The notes beneath the pieces were generated by a model, which worked only from the letters and a program-made list of their open reading frames with translations, made no database searches and was not told where the DNA came from. Made by a program: the position numbers and the translations under genes. From Stereocaulon alpinum (Eukaryota; Ascomycota; Lecanoromycetes; Lecanorales; Stereocaulaceae), in the NCBI GenBank assembly GCA_018257865.1, contig JAEUBA010000006.1, positions 186,001 to 250,000 of the forward strand: 64,000 nt of DNA, given 5' to 3'. Below, piece after piece: positions 44,783 through 57,576 of the stretch (positions are counted from its first letter, which is position 1; every line of letters starts with the position of its first letter).

Positions 44783-47700
44783 ATGACCAGCACTTCTCAG
44801 GCAGTCATCTCACCGCAAACACAAAACACTGCACAACAGTCTGTCGCACCAGCAAGCTCCTCATCGGCTTCCACCAGCGGGCGAACACCGCCTCAAGCCG
44901 CAGGTACGGCTTCTGCCTCTGCTAAAACGAGCTACGCCAGCGCGACAAAGAAGACCTTCTCTCCTCCTCCTTCTTCAGGCACGTCGACTCCATCAGCGAC
45001 TGTGGGAAGCGCACACAATGGCAAGGCGGATGTCATGTCACCAGTAAATGGCAAGATCGCTATTCCACCAGCGGTCCCAGCAGTGGGTTCACCAGCAATA
45101 ATTAATGGTAACACACCCACGAGCTCCACTTCAGGGGCCGGTGATCACAGCCGCAAGCCCTCGGTCACGATCAGCGCCGCTGGCGCCTCAGGGTACTTGC
45201 CCAATGGAGGTCCGGTAGCAGGAAAACCAAAAGGCGGGCGAGACATACAATTCGGCTCTGCCGTGCCAGAAGGTTCAGCGGCTGCAGCAAATGCAACCCC
45301 GCAGCCAAACAATTCTGCGAACTCACTCGCTGTCAATACGCCCTCGAATCCGCGCGTTACCTCACCACAGACGTCGCCATCGCCCATCCCACAGCCACCC
45401 GCAAGTGGTGGGCGGCCTCCGTCAAGTCTACATGGCAACAGCTCTAGCGTGAGCTTCGGCAATTTCGCAGGTTCCGAAGGGAATGTGAGTAGCGCAACTT
45501 CTTTCATCTATGAGGAATGACTGACATGTGAATTCCCGCAGATGAGAGCACCAGGCGTAACACAAGGTCCCCTCGGACCTGGATCACAGCCCATTCACCT
45601 ACGTCGTGAGTCCTCGCAATCTCAGCACAGTGACATGAGCAATCACGCAATGGGCCCTGCTGCTGGCAGAGGTGGGTATCCTGCCCAAGGCAGTCGTGGA
45701 AGAGGTAGCTTCCAAGGTCCCTTTTCGCAACAACAGACACAAGGATCAGGCCTTTTCCCCCCTAATTCTAGGCCACCTCCAGCCCAGCCACGTGGCGCCC
45801 CAAATATGCCTTATCAAGGACAGAACCGGAATCTGGTACCGTTCCCGAATTCACCTCACATGAACAACCGAAGCCCTGTCCCACCAAACGCGCAACTGGC
45901 TCACCCGCAGCCTGGCCAGGTTCCCATGACAAGCCCGCAGATGGGCGGACAGCAATATGGATACCCATATTCATATGTCTATCCCCAAAATATGGGTCCC
46001 CCACAAGTAAACCCCCAATCTTTTTCACCTTCGAAGCACAATGACCATCAAAATGTCGCAAAAGAGAATCAAGCCCCTTTCCCCAGCACACCACGTGCTC
46101 CGCTTCCCGACTTTTCCCCTGCTACAGGCAACTTTGAACGTATTCTGACAATGAGATCTCAGGGTCAATTCGCCATGCCTCAAGGGTATGATCAGAACTA
46201 TATGGCTGCTCAATACAACCAATACTACATGAGCAACATGCCACCAGCTTCTCCACGCCCTGCGCAACAGATGACGTCGGGTACTCCACAATACCACGCA
46301 GGCCAATATGTGACTCCACTACAACCTCCATCGATGTCCCGTGAATCATCAACGATCTCCCATACGGAAAGACCTGGGTCGAGTATCGGTAGGCCCCAAG
46401 CTGGAAGCACGACGCCAGCTATCAGTAGCACCGGGCCTCCTGGCCGCCAAGCGAACAGCCCGGCTCCGAAGGCCAATAGCAATTTCCAGCTTCCTCAGAA
46501 GAAAAAGACTGCACCTCTCATCATCAAGAACCCAAACACTGGAGAGACCGTCATTTTCGACAAGCAAGCAGCGTCTCCAGCGCCTCCAAGCAAATCTCAA
46601 ACCCCAGCGGTTACTTCTACACCCACTCCTCCACCTCGTGCACCCAGTCACACTGATTCTCAGCATTCTCGAACGGAGAGCAAAAGTGTCAAGACAGATG
46701 AAGAGAAGAGGAATGAGATGAGAGATGCTATTGCCAGGAAGATGGAAGCAGATAAAGCAGAAGAGCAGCGTAAGAAGCTCGAGGAAGAGTCAAAAGCTTC
46801 CAAAGACAGCAAGGATGCTGAAGAGAAAGTCCTGAAAGAAAAGGAAGAGGCAGACAAGCAGGAACGGGAAGCCGCCCACGCCAAGGAGATGGCTGAAGAA
46901 GCATTAAAGAAGGACAAGGCCGAGGCAAAAGAGGCCGAGAAGGCTGCTGCAAAAGTTAAAGAAGAGGTTGACGAAGCCGCAGAGAAGGCTCGCAAAGAAA
47001 AAGAGCAAGAAGACGAGATTGCCCGCATGGAGGCCGAATACGCGGAAATCGAACGCATGGAAAAGGAAGCTGAGGAGCGATATCAGCAGAAGAAGAAGGC
47101 TGAGCGCGAGGAAGCCGCCCGAAAGGAGGCCGAAGCTCTTAAAATGGAGGATGAAGAGATGAAGCGAGCAGAGCGAGAAGCTGAGGAAGCCGAGGAAGCC
47201 AGACTCAGAGAGCTCGAAAAGGCTGACGGCGATGATTCTCAAAAAGAGCGAGACGACATGTTTGCTGCTCTCAAGAAAGATGGATCTGCCACTCCTGCCA
47301 GCGATACTCAGGGTGCCGAAGAATCTCAAGTCGATAGTGGCGTTGCTACACCTGCTTCCGATGCTCCTGTGGCTCCATCGCAGTCTTCGTCAAGTGTTGG
47401 AAAGAAGAGGCCAGCTGATCTAAAGCTTGATACTACAAAACCTGTAGAGGCCGCTCAACCCACCCCACAGCTAGATTCCCTTCGCTCTGCCCGCATGATC
47501 CAGCGGATCGAGGACATCTCGTATCCTGCTGACATCGCGTCGCCTAATCCAGCCCTCAACCGAACGGCACCCATGGGCAAATTCAGATACGGCAAGGACT
47601 TTCTACTGCAATTCGAGACGAAGTTTACAGAGAAACCTTCGATCAATTGGGATGCGCGTCTCAAGGAAACTGTTGGTGATACCACAGAGCCTTCTTCAGC

Positions 47701-49755
47701 ACGTACACCTGCGCGTGGTAGTGCTGGTGGTTCGTCAATGATGGGAGGACGTCAAGCATCACACAGAGGACCCCCGTCACAACCAGTGATGGGCAGCTTT
47801 GCACAAGGTGGAAGAACCCTCCCACCTGGGACCAGCTCACAGCAACGTTTCGAAGCTGCTACCGCCGGTCGCAGTGCAGCTCCTTCACGACAGACAATGA
47901 CAAACCCTCTTGCGAACTTCGTCCCAAATCGGACTGGTGGATTTCCTCAGCCTGGTGGTATGAGCGTTAAGATGGATCGCACGCCTTCCACGACTTCTTT
48001 GAATCATCCGAACTCACCACGCAATGCCAGCCAACGTGGAGGCTCCCAACGTGGCAGCAGAGCCGCTACACAGAGAGAGAAACCTGGAGATAACAACAAA
48101 ATGCCATTGACTGCTGGTGCAAATCTTAAGCCTATCGAGGTGACCGCTGGTGGTTGGAAGCCCCGTTCCGTGGGTCAAAATGCCACAGGCATGGCCGGTC
48201 CAGCACCAGGTGGCAATGGCCACATGGATCCTGAGCAAGTGCAGAGGAAGGTCAAATCCAATCTCAACAAAATGGCGCCAGAGAAGTTCGAAAAGATTAC
48301 TGAACAGATTCTGGACATCAGTGCCCAGTCGAAGGACGAGTCGGATGGCAGGACCTTGAGGCAGGTTATTCAACTTACGTTTGAAAAAGCAACTGATGAG
48401 TCCCACTGGGCTGAAATGTACGCCCAGTTTTGCAAGCGTATGCTGGAGTCTATGAGTCCTGAGATCAAAGACGAGAACATAATCGACAAGAAAGGCGAGG
48501 TCGTTCACGGTGGCGCCCTCTTCCGGAAATACTTGCTCAACCGCTGTCAAGAAGAGTTCGAGGCTGGTTGGAAGGTCAATCTGGGTGATAAGCCAGAAGG
48601 CGAGTCAGAGGAAGCGGTCATGCTGTCTGAGGCCTATTATAGAGAGGCCACTGCTAAGCGACGTGGCCTGGGTCTTGTGAAGTTTATTGGTGAATTGTAC
48701 AAGCTTGGCATGCTTACAGAGCGCATTATGCATGAATGCGTCAAGAAGCTCGTCGACTATGAGGGCATTCCAGATGAGTCTGAAGTTGAGTCACTCACAA
48801 GTCTATTGAAGACCATTGGCCGGCCTCTAGACAGCACAGAGAAAGGGAATAAGATGGTGGACGCCTACTTCACGAAGATCAATGAGATGATCGTGATCGA
48901 AGGTCTACCAAGTCGGTTGAGGTTTATGCTAATGGTAAGTACAATATCTTGATTATTCTGCAACAGCTACTTACAATCGACAGGACCTTGTCGATCTTCG
49001 AAGGAATGGATGGCAAGGAAAGGATAATGCTGTCAAGGGACCAACCACACTCGATGCAGTTCGAGAACAGGTAAATGCCATCCCTCCTGCAATGTCTATC
49101 AGGTTCGCTAATCGGAGGTCAGGCTAAACAAGCCGAACGCGAGAAAGAGATGCAACGTCAAGCGGACAACTCGCGTAGAGGAGGAGGCGGAGGAGGTCGC
49201 ATGCCTATGGGTCGCGGCGATGCCCGCAACTTCTCTGGTGGAGGTCAATTTGGTAACATGATGCCACCACCCGACTACCAGAGAAATACTGTCGGAATGG
49301 ACGATCTGAAGAGGCTTGGTAGCAAAGGTGGCTCAAGACAAGTCAGCTCCCAAGGTCAACCTACTTTTGGCCCTCCATCGATGTTCGGTGGCCCGCGAGG
49401 GTCAAACACTCGGAGACCAGGGATGAGTGCTGCCCAGAAAGACGACTCCGGCGCGTCCAGTCGAACGGGTACTCCACCAGCTCAAAAGGAGAAAAAAGAA
49501 AAGGAAGAGCGAGAAGCTGCGAAGTCTGCAAATACTTTCAGGTACATGCCCACCGGCTTCATTGTCGCCTTGGACATTCACTAACACGGATGCAGTGCTC
49601 TTGCAAGCCTTGAATCATCCGAACCCGCCGACACAGCTTCCCCTTCCACTTCCCCACCAGTCACCAAGTCACAACCAGTCGAGCGGCAGCGATCGAAGTC
49701 ACCGAAGGGCAAAGATTCAGCCGAAGGAGATGGCTCGAAGGCTGAAGCCTCATGA
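44783..49755 (+). CDS. TIF4631: Translation initiation factor eIF4G
   Basis: Five exons: 44783-45484, 45542-48934, 48984-49070, 49123-49541, 49596-49755; 1586 residues. The N-terminal ~600 residues are low-complexity (Ser/Pro/Gln/Gly/Asn, RGG-like patches). A charged coiled-coil region follows (~617-805, repeated EEAxKxE patterns). The eIF4E-binding motif YGKDFLL (YxxxxL-phi) lies near residue 916. The MIF4G HEAT domain (~1140-1400) starts at KMAPEKFEKITEQILDI and includes LVKFIGELYKLGMLTERIMH. The C-terminal tail is Gly/Arg- and Lys-rich. eIF4G bridges the cap-binding eIF4E, eIF4A and eIF3 to recruit ribosomes to mRNA. Introns are 49-57 bp and each junction keeps the frame, e.g. RFMLM-DLVDLRRNGWQGKD. 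The symbol is that of the yeast orthologue. Confidence 0.95.
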
Positions 49756-51286
49756 GGCGGCCCTGCCATCTCAACTCTATCTACATCCCTCCAAGTGGCG
49801 ACGACTAGGGAACAGCCACAGCCAACAATATCCGCACCATATATATCCGGCCATGTTCGGGAGCGCCTAATGTCACCAGCAATTGCTCCAGTTCGATAAT
49901 CTGTATTACCAAAAGTTCCTTCTTTCATATGGGGTCAGGACGTCGTTCACAGGCGCCAGGACCATAGAAGGGAAGGCTGGCATACGGCATCGGTACATTC
50001 GCCCCACAGAGCTCACGCTGCTTGCACTGTATTAGCAGCTTGAGCTTTGATGAAATCTTACATCCTTGAATTTTAGATCACGCTGGCCGGACCGCTACCT
50101 TCCTCCACCTCGGCCGAGCAAACAATAGCTCTACCTGCTTGTGGGGATGCGGCAAAACCTTGGCTATGAAATGGACATAGCATCGAAGGCAGAAAGCAAG
50201 GCATAACAAAAGCACGGGAGGACGGCTGAGGAGTTTATTTCCCGTCTTCATCATCATTAAGATCGATCGAATTACTGGCATTGCGCTTGCGAGTCATGGA
50301 CGGGGGTGTTCTTCATTATGCATGCATTGTCTTACCAGGAACAGCATTATCTTACTTCACTCTAGTACCCCTTCTTTAATGCGATGTGCGCTTGTTACAC
50401 TGCCTGTAGGGCGTCGAGTACTTAGGTTGAAATAGAATCAAAACTGTTCATCTTTACACACGGGCAAGGAGCTCATGCTCTGACATCCACTGCCTCCCAT
50501 CATCACACCACAACGCAGCCAGCGGCTTAGCTGTCTCATCCCTAGCACTTCTCGACCACCACATGTGTCGGATTACCTATCAGCCGTATCATGGCAGCGC
50601 CCTGATGAAGCAGAATACGTACGTACCCGCTGACATCCGTCCCCACCAAAGCCATCCTTTCCTTCCTCTTACTCCGCCTTCAGGTCTCCCCGAGCATCTA
50701 GCGGCCCCTGTCCGGTTTGATAGTGAAAAGCCATACCTCCAAAACAAGCAAGCTAGTCCGTTATATTTCGCTTTGCTTGCGTCCCTGCTCATACTGCTTC
50801 GGTTCAGGTGGAGATGTAGTATCTCAGGTAGTCAGGGAAGCCACGGTATTTGCCTACGTACGTGGTAGACATGAGCTGGTGCAAGGCGCAAATAGAGATG
50901 GTTGTGCTGGATGCCATGTGTAGAACAGCGTGATGAGGGATTGCCGGGCACTAGGGCTGAGAAGGTCATCATAGAGGGCGTGGTGATCATATTGCAAGTC
51001 CAACTAATGTAGGAGAATGTTCATTGTTTCTATTGGCTATCTAATAGAACGCCTGCACTTATCCTCTAGCCCATCCCTTTCTATCAGCCATGAAACCGTC
51101 TAGTCTGATTCATGCCATGACTTCACAATCGATGCTTCGTGATTCATACGTCGTAGTCCATACAGTTTAACATCGATCGAACAAAAGACAACGCTATCAT
51201 ACAGCCCTCTTCTAATCTTACAAGCTCATTCTGTTCCAGCACAGTGAATGTAAGAACTTTCCGACTGCGAAACGACAACAGATTCC
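49756..51286. other. Convergent intergenic region
   Basis: 1.5 kb between the 3' ends of eIF4G and the disordered protein gene. Short frames such as 50563-50868 are not convincing. No RNA gene recognised. Confidence 0.5.
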
Positions 51287-54200
51287 TTACTGCTCATCAT
51301 CACTCGGTACTTTTGCAATCGTCGATCCGGGAACACGCCAACGCGGCTTTTCCACCTTAGAAGCCTCGCCCTCCACAAGCGCTTTGATCTTTGGCGCCTC
51401 TGTCTTTAGATTGTTGATATAGGAGTCTTCAACTTTTCCGTCCTTATTTTCGAGCTCTTTCTGCAGAAGATTCTGCGTCTCTGCGTTTGACATCCACTTT
51501 GTAGGCCTCTTTGGACTTGGGCTTCGTGAAGGTCGATCATATGCGCCATCTTGGCTGATGATTGCGACATCCCTTTCAAAGTAGGTTGCTTTCTTGCCAC
51601 GGTCTCTTGGAGAACGAATTGGTGAATTGCTTTTCGTGCTTGTAGGTGACCCTTGTTTGAATGAATGGGTCAGCTCGTTGTCCAACTCGTAGCCAGTGTA
51701 TGCAGTAGGCTTCACCTCGCGTGACTCAAAACGCCTAATCTCGAACTTAGGTTGGCTGGCTGACTTCAGGTTCTTTTCCTTGATCATTGCGCTTCTAGAT
51801 CTACTGCAGGGTGAACCATCGCAGCCAGCCGTCCGCTTGTCTTTGCATGACTGGTGCCTGAGGGGCGCCTCCGAGCTCAGTGGAGACAAAGGTGACCCAA
51901 GGCTCAACGGACTGGCGGTAAGGCATGCTGTCTTTTGAGTAGTAACATTGACTGACGGATGGCTTTGTGGCGCCTTTTCCTCGTGATCTAAAGTGACTCG
52001 TTGCCATATACTGATATCTTCGCCAGCACAGAGCTTTTGTTGAATCTCGCGCATCGTGAACTCACAAGGGTATGACTCAGCTGCTGTCATTATAGCCGTA
52101 GCAGTCTCCTGAGTCTCCAGAACCTTTGCTTTTTCGGAGGTGTGTTCGACAGAGTCTGGTGAAGACGGCTGGATGCCGCAATCATTGGGTCCACTGAGAA
52201 GGATCTCAGTACCATCATGACTATCCAAAAGGTGACCGATCTTCGGGTCCGGATAGGCGTGCTCTGATCGTACATGCAATCTTAGGAAGGGTATCGGAAC
52301 TGAATAGGATCGGCTGCGTGTAGTCAAGGCACAGGTCTCGTCTGTACAATCGCTAACAGGTGAATCTGACTCGCTGATGTCTTTGCGAAGAGACTCGGTT
52401 TCTGGATCCTTGGTTGGAATAACAAACAATGTTGCAAAATCAGGAGTGTCGAGGTCGAGAACGCTTGAAGCGATCGCGCCGTTACAGACTTCTGGAAGCC
52501 TTTGGTAAACCTTCTGCTCAGGCGCTGTGGAAACGCAATAATCCTTGAAGGTCTCTTGCTTCGGCGCAGAGTCGACATCAGAATTGATAGACCGTGATCC
52601 CGACGAGCTCATTGCTGATTCTCTGGCTTGAAAGGCCAACACGGCTTCGAAGCTGAGATTCATCGACGTCGTCATGTAGTTCGAAGCTGTAGGTGAAACG
52701 TAAGCTGGGGACTCTGCCATGGGTGAATTTGACACTATCGGCGAGTCATGTGAAGTGCCATTTGTTTTTACACCCCTCTCGCTTTCTTCAGCATGGTTCA
52801 ACGGCAAGAATGCGTGTTGTTCAGAACGAGCAACATTTGTAGAAGATCGGCTGCGGCTCATGGCTGTCAACTCCGCCAAGGGTGATTCAACATCTACACC
52901 AGTGGTCCCGGGGTCAACTAATTCCGACCCAATCTCCAACATGAGGCAAGGACGTCCGTCTCTGTAGCCGACTTCGCTTTCTGCGGCCGTAGTATTCGCA
53001 GGCTTTGTAGAGTCTTTCGCATTCTTCGACGTTTGGAATGGAAGTATTAAATTCTGTTCAACTTTACTTTTTGGACTCACGGCGGTTCGGGCCTCTGCCT
53101 TATATCTCCAAGTCCTTAGTTGCTCGATTGGGATCCTGGTAGGAAGTCTTCTTAGCTTGAGACTGGAATGTATGCTCGTGTCCGAATCGGTCTCAGCTCC
53201 ATCAATAGCTTCAAGGTATCGCAAGTGACGTTCGGCTTTGCGCTTCTCCCAAGCGGTTCGAAACCTCTTGCTGGGAAGCTCAGAGCTCGTGTCGGAAGAG
53301 TAGGTGTCAGCCTCATCAATATCGGTAGAGAGAAGTCGTGAAGGAGAAGTCTGCTTGGACTCGATCACATCCGGATAGGGAGGAATCAAGTTCTTGGTAC
53401 CAACCTTCAAGTTTGCGGTAGGAAGCGAGTCCTTCAGACCATCATCCAGGCTTCGAGTATGTGGAAGGAAAGGACGCTGGGAAGTTTGGGGCTGGCTCAA
53501 AGGACTCTTAACGACTGACGAGGTAGACACACCGAAGCCGCTGCGGCCGCAATAAGGGCATGGTGACATGTTCTCGGCCTCTGCAGATCCTGGAGCAACG
53601 TACTCCAGGCGATTCGGAGAGAAACTGTTAGGTTCTGTTGTCTCTGCATTGGTCTCAGCCCTGACAAGGCAGCCATTTCCGTCTCCAAAAGAACGGTTCT
53701 TTGGCTCCGTAGGTTGCGCCAACTCCAATGTCGAGGTGATGGAGTGATCACCGCGACAATATAAGCCGTCCTTGTCGACGTAAGGGTCCTCTAAGTTAGG
53801 AGGAACAGCGTGGATGCCGCTAGGAAAGTCTTTGTCTAGCAACTGGTCGGCAGGCACTGTCCTTGGACTAGGGCAGAATTCATACAAAGGAGGAGGTAAG
53901 CTGGTGCGTGCCCTCCCTCTGACAACTCCAGTCGATGCCGGCCTACTTGGATCTTCGTTGAGAGAAGAGCTTGGAGTTTTCACATCAAGTTTGGGTGGCT
54001 CCCCATCGGACGTTGGCACCGGCGTTTTGGGTGACTCTGAGATTCCATTACCGAGATCGCTTGTTCGAGGGCTGAAAGGATTCCTTCGGCTTCTAACCGA
54101 GGACATCAACGACGGTCGGCGTCTAAGAGCCTTGGGTGTCTCAGGATCCGGCTTTTGAAACAAGAGATGCTCATAGTGGTCCGTTGATAAAGAAATAGAA

Positions 54201-54481
54201 TGAAGGAGAGGAGCCTTTGAGCGGACGCTGGTGGATAATTCGGAGAACAGGTTTGAAGCCTTTTGGCGAAGTGTTCTGGGAGGGTTTTGTGGAGACTCGT
54301 GATCGCTAACGGGCTTGATAGACGAGGATTTAGTTGTTTGGCTTTCAAGCCCGGACAGCTTGCTGTAGTAGCCAGAGTCGTCAGATTTGTGTGAGTCCCT
54401 GGAGCGGGGCCTCTCCTTTTCTCTCTGTGGCTCTTCGCCGCGTTGCCTCCACATGCTGAATTTCTTGCTAAGAGAAGCCAT
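51287..54481 (-). CDS. Large intrinsically disordered protein, unknown
   Basis: Single exon of 1064 residues from ATG 54481 (MASLSKKFSMWRQRGEE). The frame stays open 57 codons further upstream to an in-frame ATG at 54652, but that part is hydrophobic and unlike the rest, so I treat it as leader. Ser/Pro/Thr/Lys-rich almost throughout, with many SP and RSP-type sites (GSPTSTKSNSPIRSPRD, SRSPSPKRPTKW) that suggest phosphorylation. One CPYCGR pair near residue 310 and a helical basic patch (AWEKRKAERHLRYLEAID) are the only structured-looking islands. No known domain. The long intact frame argues strongly for a real gene. Possibly a fungal-specific regulatory or scaffold protein. Confidence 0.8.
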   Translation of the reverse strand: MASLSKKFSMWRQRGEEPQREKERPRSRDSHKSDDSGYYSKLSGLESQTTKSSSIKPVSDHESPQNPPRTLRQKASNLFSELSTSVRSKAPLLHSISLSTDHYEHLLFQKPDPETPKALRRRPSLMSSVRSRRNPFSPRTSDLGNGISESPKTPVPTSDGEPPKLDVKTPSSSLNEDPSRPASTGVVRGRARTSLPPPLYEFCPSPRTVPADQLLDKDFPSGIHAVPPNLEDPYVDKDGLYCRGDHSITSTLELAQPTEPKNRSFGDGNGCLVRAETNAETTEPNSFSPNRLEYVAPGSAEAENMSPCPYCGRSGFGVSTSSVVKSPLSQPQTSQRPFLPHTRSLDDGLKDSLPTANLKVGTKNLIPPYPDVIESKQTSPSRLLSTDIDEADTYSSDTSSELPSKRFRTAWEKRKAERHLRYLEAIDGAETDSDTSIHSSLKLRRLPTRIPIEQLRTWRYKAEARTAVSPKSKVEQNLILPFQTSKNAKDSTKPANTTAAESEVGYRDGRPCLMLEIGSELVDPGTTGVDVESPLAELTAMSRSRSSTNVARSEQHAFLPLNHAEESERGVKTNGTSHDSPIVSNSPMAESPAYVSPTASNYMTTSMNLSFEAVLAFQARESAMSSSGSRSINSDVDSAPKQETFKDYCVSTAPEQKVYQRLPEVCNGAIASSVLDLDTPDFATLFVIPTKDPETESLRKDISESDSPVSDCTDETCALTTRSRSYSVPIPFLRLHVRSEHAYPDPKIGHLLDSHDGTEILLSGPNDCGIQPSSPDSVEHTSEKAKVLETQETATAIMTAAESYPCEFTMREIQQKLCAGEDISIWQRVTLDHEEKAPQSHPSVNVTTQKTACLTASPLSLGSPLSPLSSEAPLRHQSCKDKRTAGCDGSPCSRSRSAMIKEKNLKSASQPKFEIRRFESREVKPTAYTGYELDNELTHSFKQGSPTSTKSNSPIRSPRDRGKKATYFERDVAIISQDGAYDRPSRSPSPKRPTKWMSNAETQNLLQKELENKDGKVEDSYINNLKTEAPKIKALVEGEASKVEKPRWRVPGSTIAKVPSDDEQ

Positions 54482-54871
54482 GCTTTCGTCCAATGTAGAG
54501 CACTTACACGTCCAGGAATTGCCCGAGAGAAAATATTTTACAATAAAAGCACCCAAGACCAAACCAGGAACACCAGACAATATTGAACAATGCAGAAAAA
54601 GAAAGCCTACGAGAGCATTGAAGAATTGAAAGTATGGAGGGAAAACAAACATAGAAGATAGCAGCTGCGATTCGGTATCATGTATGGTAAATTAAACACG
54701 CGCTAAAAGAGCCGCGAAACGTTCCTCCCGCTTTGGAAACTTTTGGCCGTAGATATCTACCAACACCACTCTTTCAACGCACAACGGCATTCAGCTATAA
54801 AGTCGGCAAGAGCCAAGCAAACATGTGTAAAATATGCTCCTGAATACAGGTGATTGGTACTATCAATAGCT
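54482..54871. other. Divergent promoter region
   Basis: 390 bases between the starts of the disordered protein and the RRM protein genes. No frame of note apart from the upstream extension of the former. Confidence 0.5.
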
Positions 54872-56150
54872 ATGGCAGCTAAGAAAGAGACGGTTTCATT
54901 TGACGAGATCATTCAGGCCGGTGAGTTTTGCACGTCGGAGCTTCTGTCACTCATGCGCTCACATCAATCAAGGGCGACAACGAGCCGAGAAGCAGAGACT
55001 TGCGGACGAAATTCTTGGGAAGGGACGCAAGAGCAATACTTCCAAGGACGGCAGTCGCAAGCCAGGCGCTGGACCTAGCCTCGCGAGTAGAGTCGGCGTT
55101 ACCAAGGTACGCATAGTCCGCCATTGGAAGGACTGCATGTCGAGAGGAGCCTCATCTGAAGGGTCTACAGGCGTCCCAGCGCTCGGGCTCCAACACGCCG
55201 AAGCCTAAACCAGATATCGAAGCAACATGGGGCCACGATCTTCACCGCGCCAACAATCCAAGAGCTCCACGCGTTGCGCGTCCACCCCGGGAGAACCCTA
55301 TGGTCAAGCTGAGGAGTGACCTTCTATATGATGCGGCTGTTGGAAAGTCAATTCGCAACGGTACATCTACCGCAGCGGCTCAAAGAGGATTTGGCGAGGA
55401 AATAAGTATACGAGGTACAGCTGGTCCATACGTGGTGATTGGCAGCAACTTTGCCCCTGGGACGACTGCGGCCGATATTGAATCTGCTATGATACCAAGC
55501 GGCGGAGAGATGCAGAGTTGTAGGATCATGAGTGCTTCGCCTACTGTTATCGCGGAGATGGTCTTCACGGAGAGGCACAACGCCGAAAGTGTCATCTCGA
55601 CCTTCAACAACAAAAAGGTAGGACGCTTTTCTGTGATCGTAACGTTCTCTAGCTAACGCGATGAGCTTAGGCTGACGGCCGTATCCTCCATGTCTACATG
55701 AAAACCGGCGGCCCCTCACCCTCCCCAGCAGGAACCCTCATCCGCAAACCCCCAATGGAATCTCGCACCCCTCGCGTCGACCTTACACGTACCGAACCAC
55801 CCTTATACGACAGCCAGAGAGAGCAAGAAGACCACAGCAGAAGACGAGCAGAACCAGAATACCAAGATGGAAGCTATGGCTTTGAAACCCAGGACGAGCA
55901 GATGAACGTGGATATGGACACAGCTGTCGCTGCACCTCTTCCAGCTTCTACTCCCCTAGGCGCCTCCCGTCCTGACCGCCGTGATGATCGACGCGATGAC
56001 CGACGAGAGCCTCGCTACGATGGCCTAAGAAGTGGCGGCAGAGGCAGGGCGTATGGTGATAGGGATCGAGACAGTGGGAGGCCAAGGAACGATCAGCGCT
56101 TATATAGCGATGATCTGTATCCTCGTCCTCGTGGCCGCGGCTTTCGATGA
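54872..56150 (+). CDS. RRM protein of the Yra1/ALY-REF type
   Basis: Four exons: 54872-54920, 54973-55106, 55171-55617, 55671-56150; 369 residues. The N-terminus (MAAKKETVSFDEIIQAG-RQRAEKQRLADEILG) has the short helix and basic stretch seen in ALY/Yra1 proteins. Then come KPGAGPSLASRVGVTK and WGHDLH. A single RRM (~146-218) reads GPYVVIGSNFAPGTTAADIE ... NKK-ADGRILHVYMK, split by the last intron. The C-terminus is Arg/Asp/Gly-rich (RRDDRRDDRREPRYDG, RPRGRGFR). From the family, a role in mRNP packaging and nuclear mRNA export is likely. The RRM ribonucleoprotein motifs are weak, as is usual in this group. All junctions keep frame and have CTAAC/CTGA-like branch sites. Confidence 0.8.
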
Positions 56151-57576
56151 CGATATTGCATCGACTGTATTATTAGCCGTCACTCTACAGACGAAAATGT
56201 CATCACTTGTTCCCCTACTCCTTTAGCAAGTGACTTGGCTGAGCTTAAAGGAGTCAGCATTGGGAAGCAAGATGTTCGAAGGCGTCAGCAAGCATATCGT
56301 TGGCTATGTACTGATTCGACCATGCTTAAGTGTATAGCAAATGAGACTGCAAGTTTGCAAGACTTTACGACATTCTTGACCGCCACGTACTAACATGCGA
56401 TCCTTGTACGAACTCACCAATATTACCGGTCAGAGCTACTAAAAGCTTCACGATCATCGCTACCGCGTTTTGTATTTACGCCGCTCCTGAAGGAGCCGAA
56501 TTGCACTGCACCCTCTCATATACACAAGTCCCCCTTGCCGTTGCCCCAAGCACGTACTCGATCGTCCATCCATCGGCAAGTACTTTTACCGATTACAATA
56601 AACAGCTCACATCGGTTCTGCTCATTAATCATTGAGCTCTGCACGGGATACCCTCTATCACGGGTCCCTCGTGTCATTGTGATGCCTAACGTCTCTCTAG
56701 CCGCCAGATCAATCCTCGTCAAAAAGGACAGATTTCCAATCGAGAACCTCGTCCGGCTTGACAGTGGGGAGAGACCGATCATGTTCTATAAAAGCATTGG
56801 CCGCTTGAATACAGTTGTATCAAACTTGTCTTTATCGTGGTTAGGACTCAGAATCTTGTAGGTGTCGCAACTCAGCTACTGAAGCTACGGCTAGCAATCT
56901 ATCACACTAAGAACACAGAAACGACGAAGTTAGATGGCGTCAGACGGTGTCAAACGATAATTATATGGAGAATAAAAGCAGCAATGGACGGCTCTTTCAT
57001 CGTAGTGGTGCTCGCGAGCATGATTGCTCCTCTACTAACGAGCAATGAGACTGAGCCACGTAGTAGAACTAGCTTATGGAATCATCAGCCGATGGCTTCA
57101 CACTACAGCAGGAAGGTTCAAACTTCTTTGCGGTCTCATGATCCTACAAAGCATTCTCTGACGCCTCTTATATCTACGATGCATGAGACTGGGACAGATT
57201 GGCAGGCGTGGGCAAGGCTTTTTGAAGCATTCAAACACATTGGGGAGTTGTACTGTCAGGAAAGGACGAGGATATCAGAAATAGCGAAGCGGTACATGGC
57301 ATAGCATTACTGGGGTATAAGATTGAAGGGATGACATGTATTGAGTACCTACTCTACATAGAGAATGGCTTGGAGGAGAAGGACGGCAGGACAGCCTTAT
57401 CGATAGAAGACTGGCGAGGGAAGGTTAGCGTCGTATGTAATTTACTTTGCTAGTTCTAGCTGTATGTTACATGAAAGCAACCTCCGGTCTCTAGAGTCAA
57501 GCTACGTTAATCACATACCCTGTCCTCACGCCCACGCAACAAAGCCCAGGTCAGCACGCGGTGTGACCCAATAGCA
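56151..57576. other. Intergenic with one doubtful ORF
   Basis: 1.4 kb. A plus-strand frame from ATG 56984 to 57304 would give 106 residues starting with a signal-like hydrophobic stretch (MDGSFIVVVLASMIAPLLT) and ending ...HIGELYCQERTRISEIAKR. No family or exon support, so it is not called. The remainder shows nothing. Confidence 0.35.

Noticed and set aside
44376..44786. 136-codon plus-strand frame before eIF4G
   Set aside because: Begins with TTG, lies in the pyrimidine-rich leader and overlaps the eIF4G start; no domain.
56984..57304. 106-codon ORF with signal-like N-terminus
   Set aside because: No family, no exon support, isolated in a non-coding stretch; kept only as a note.
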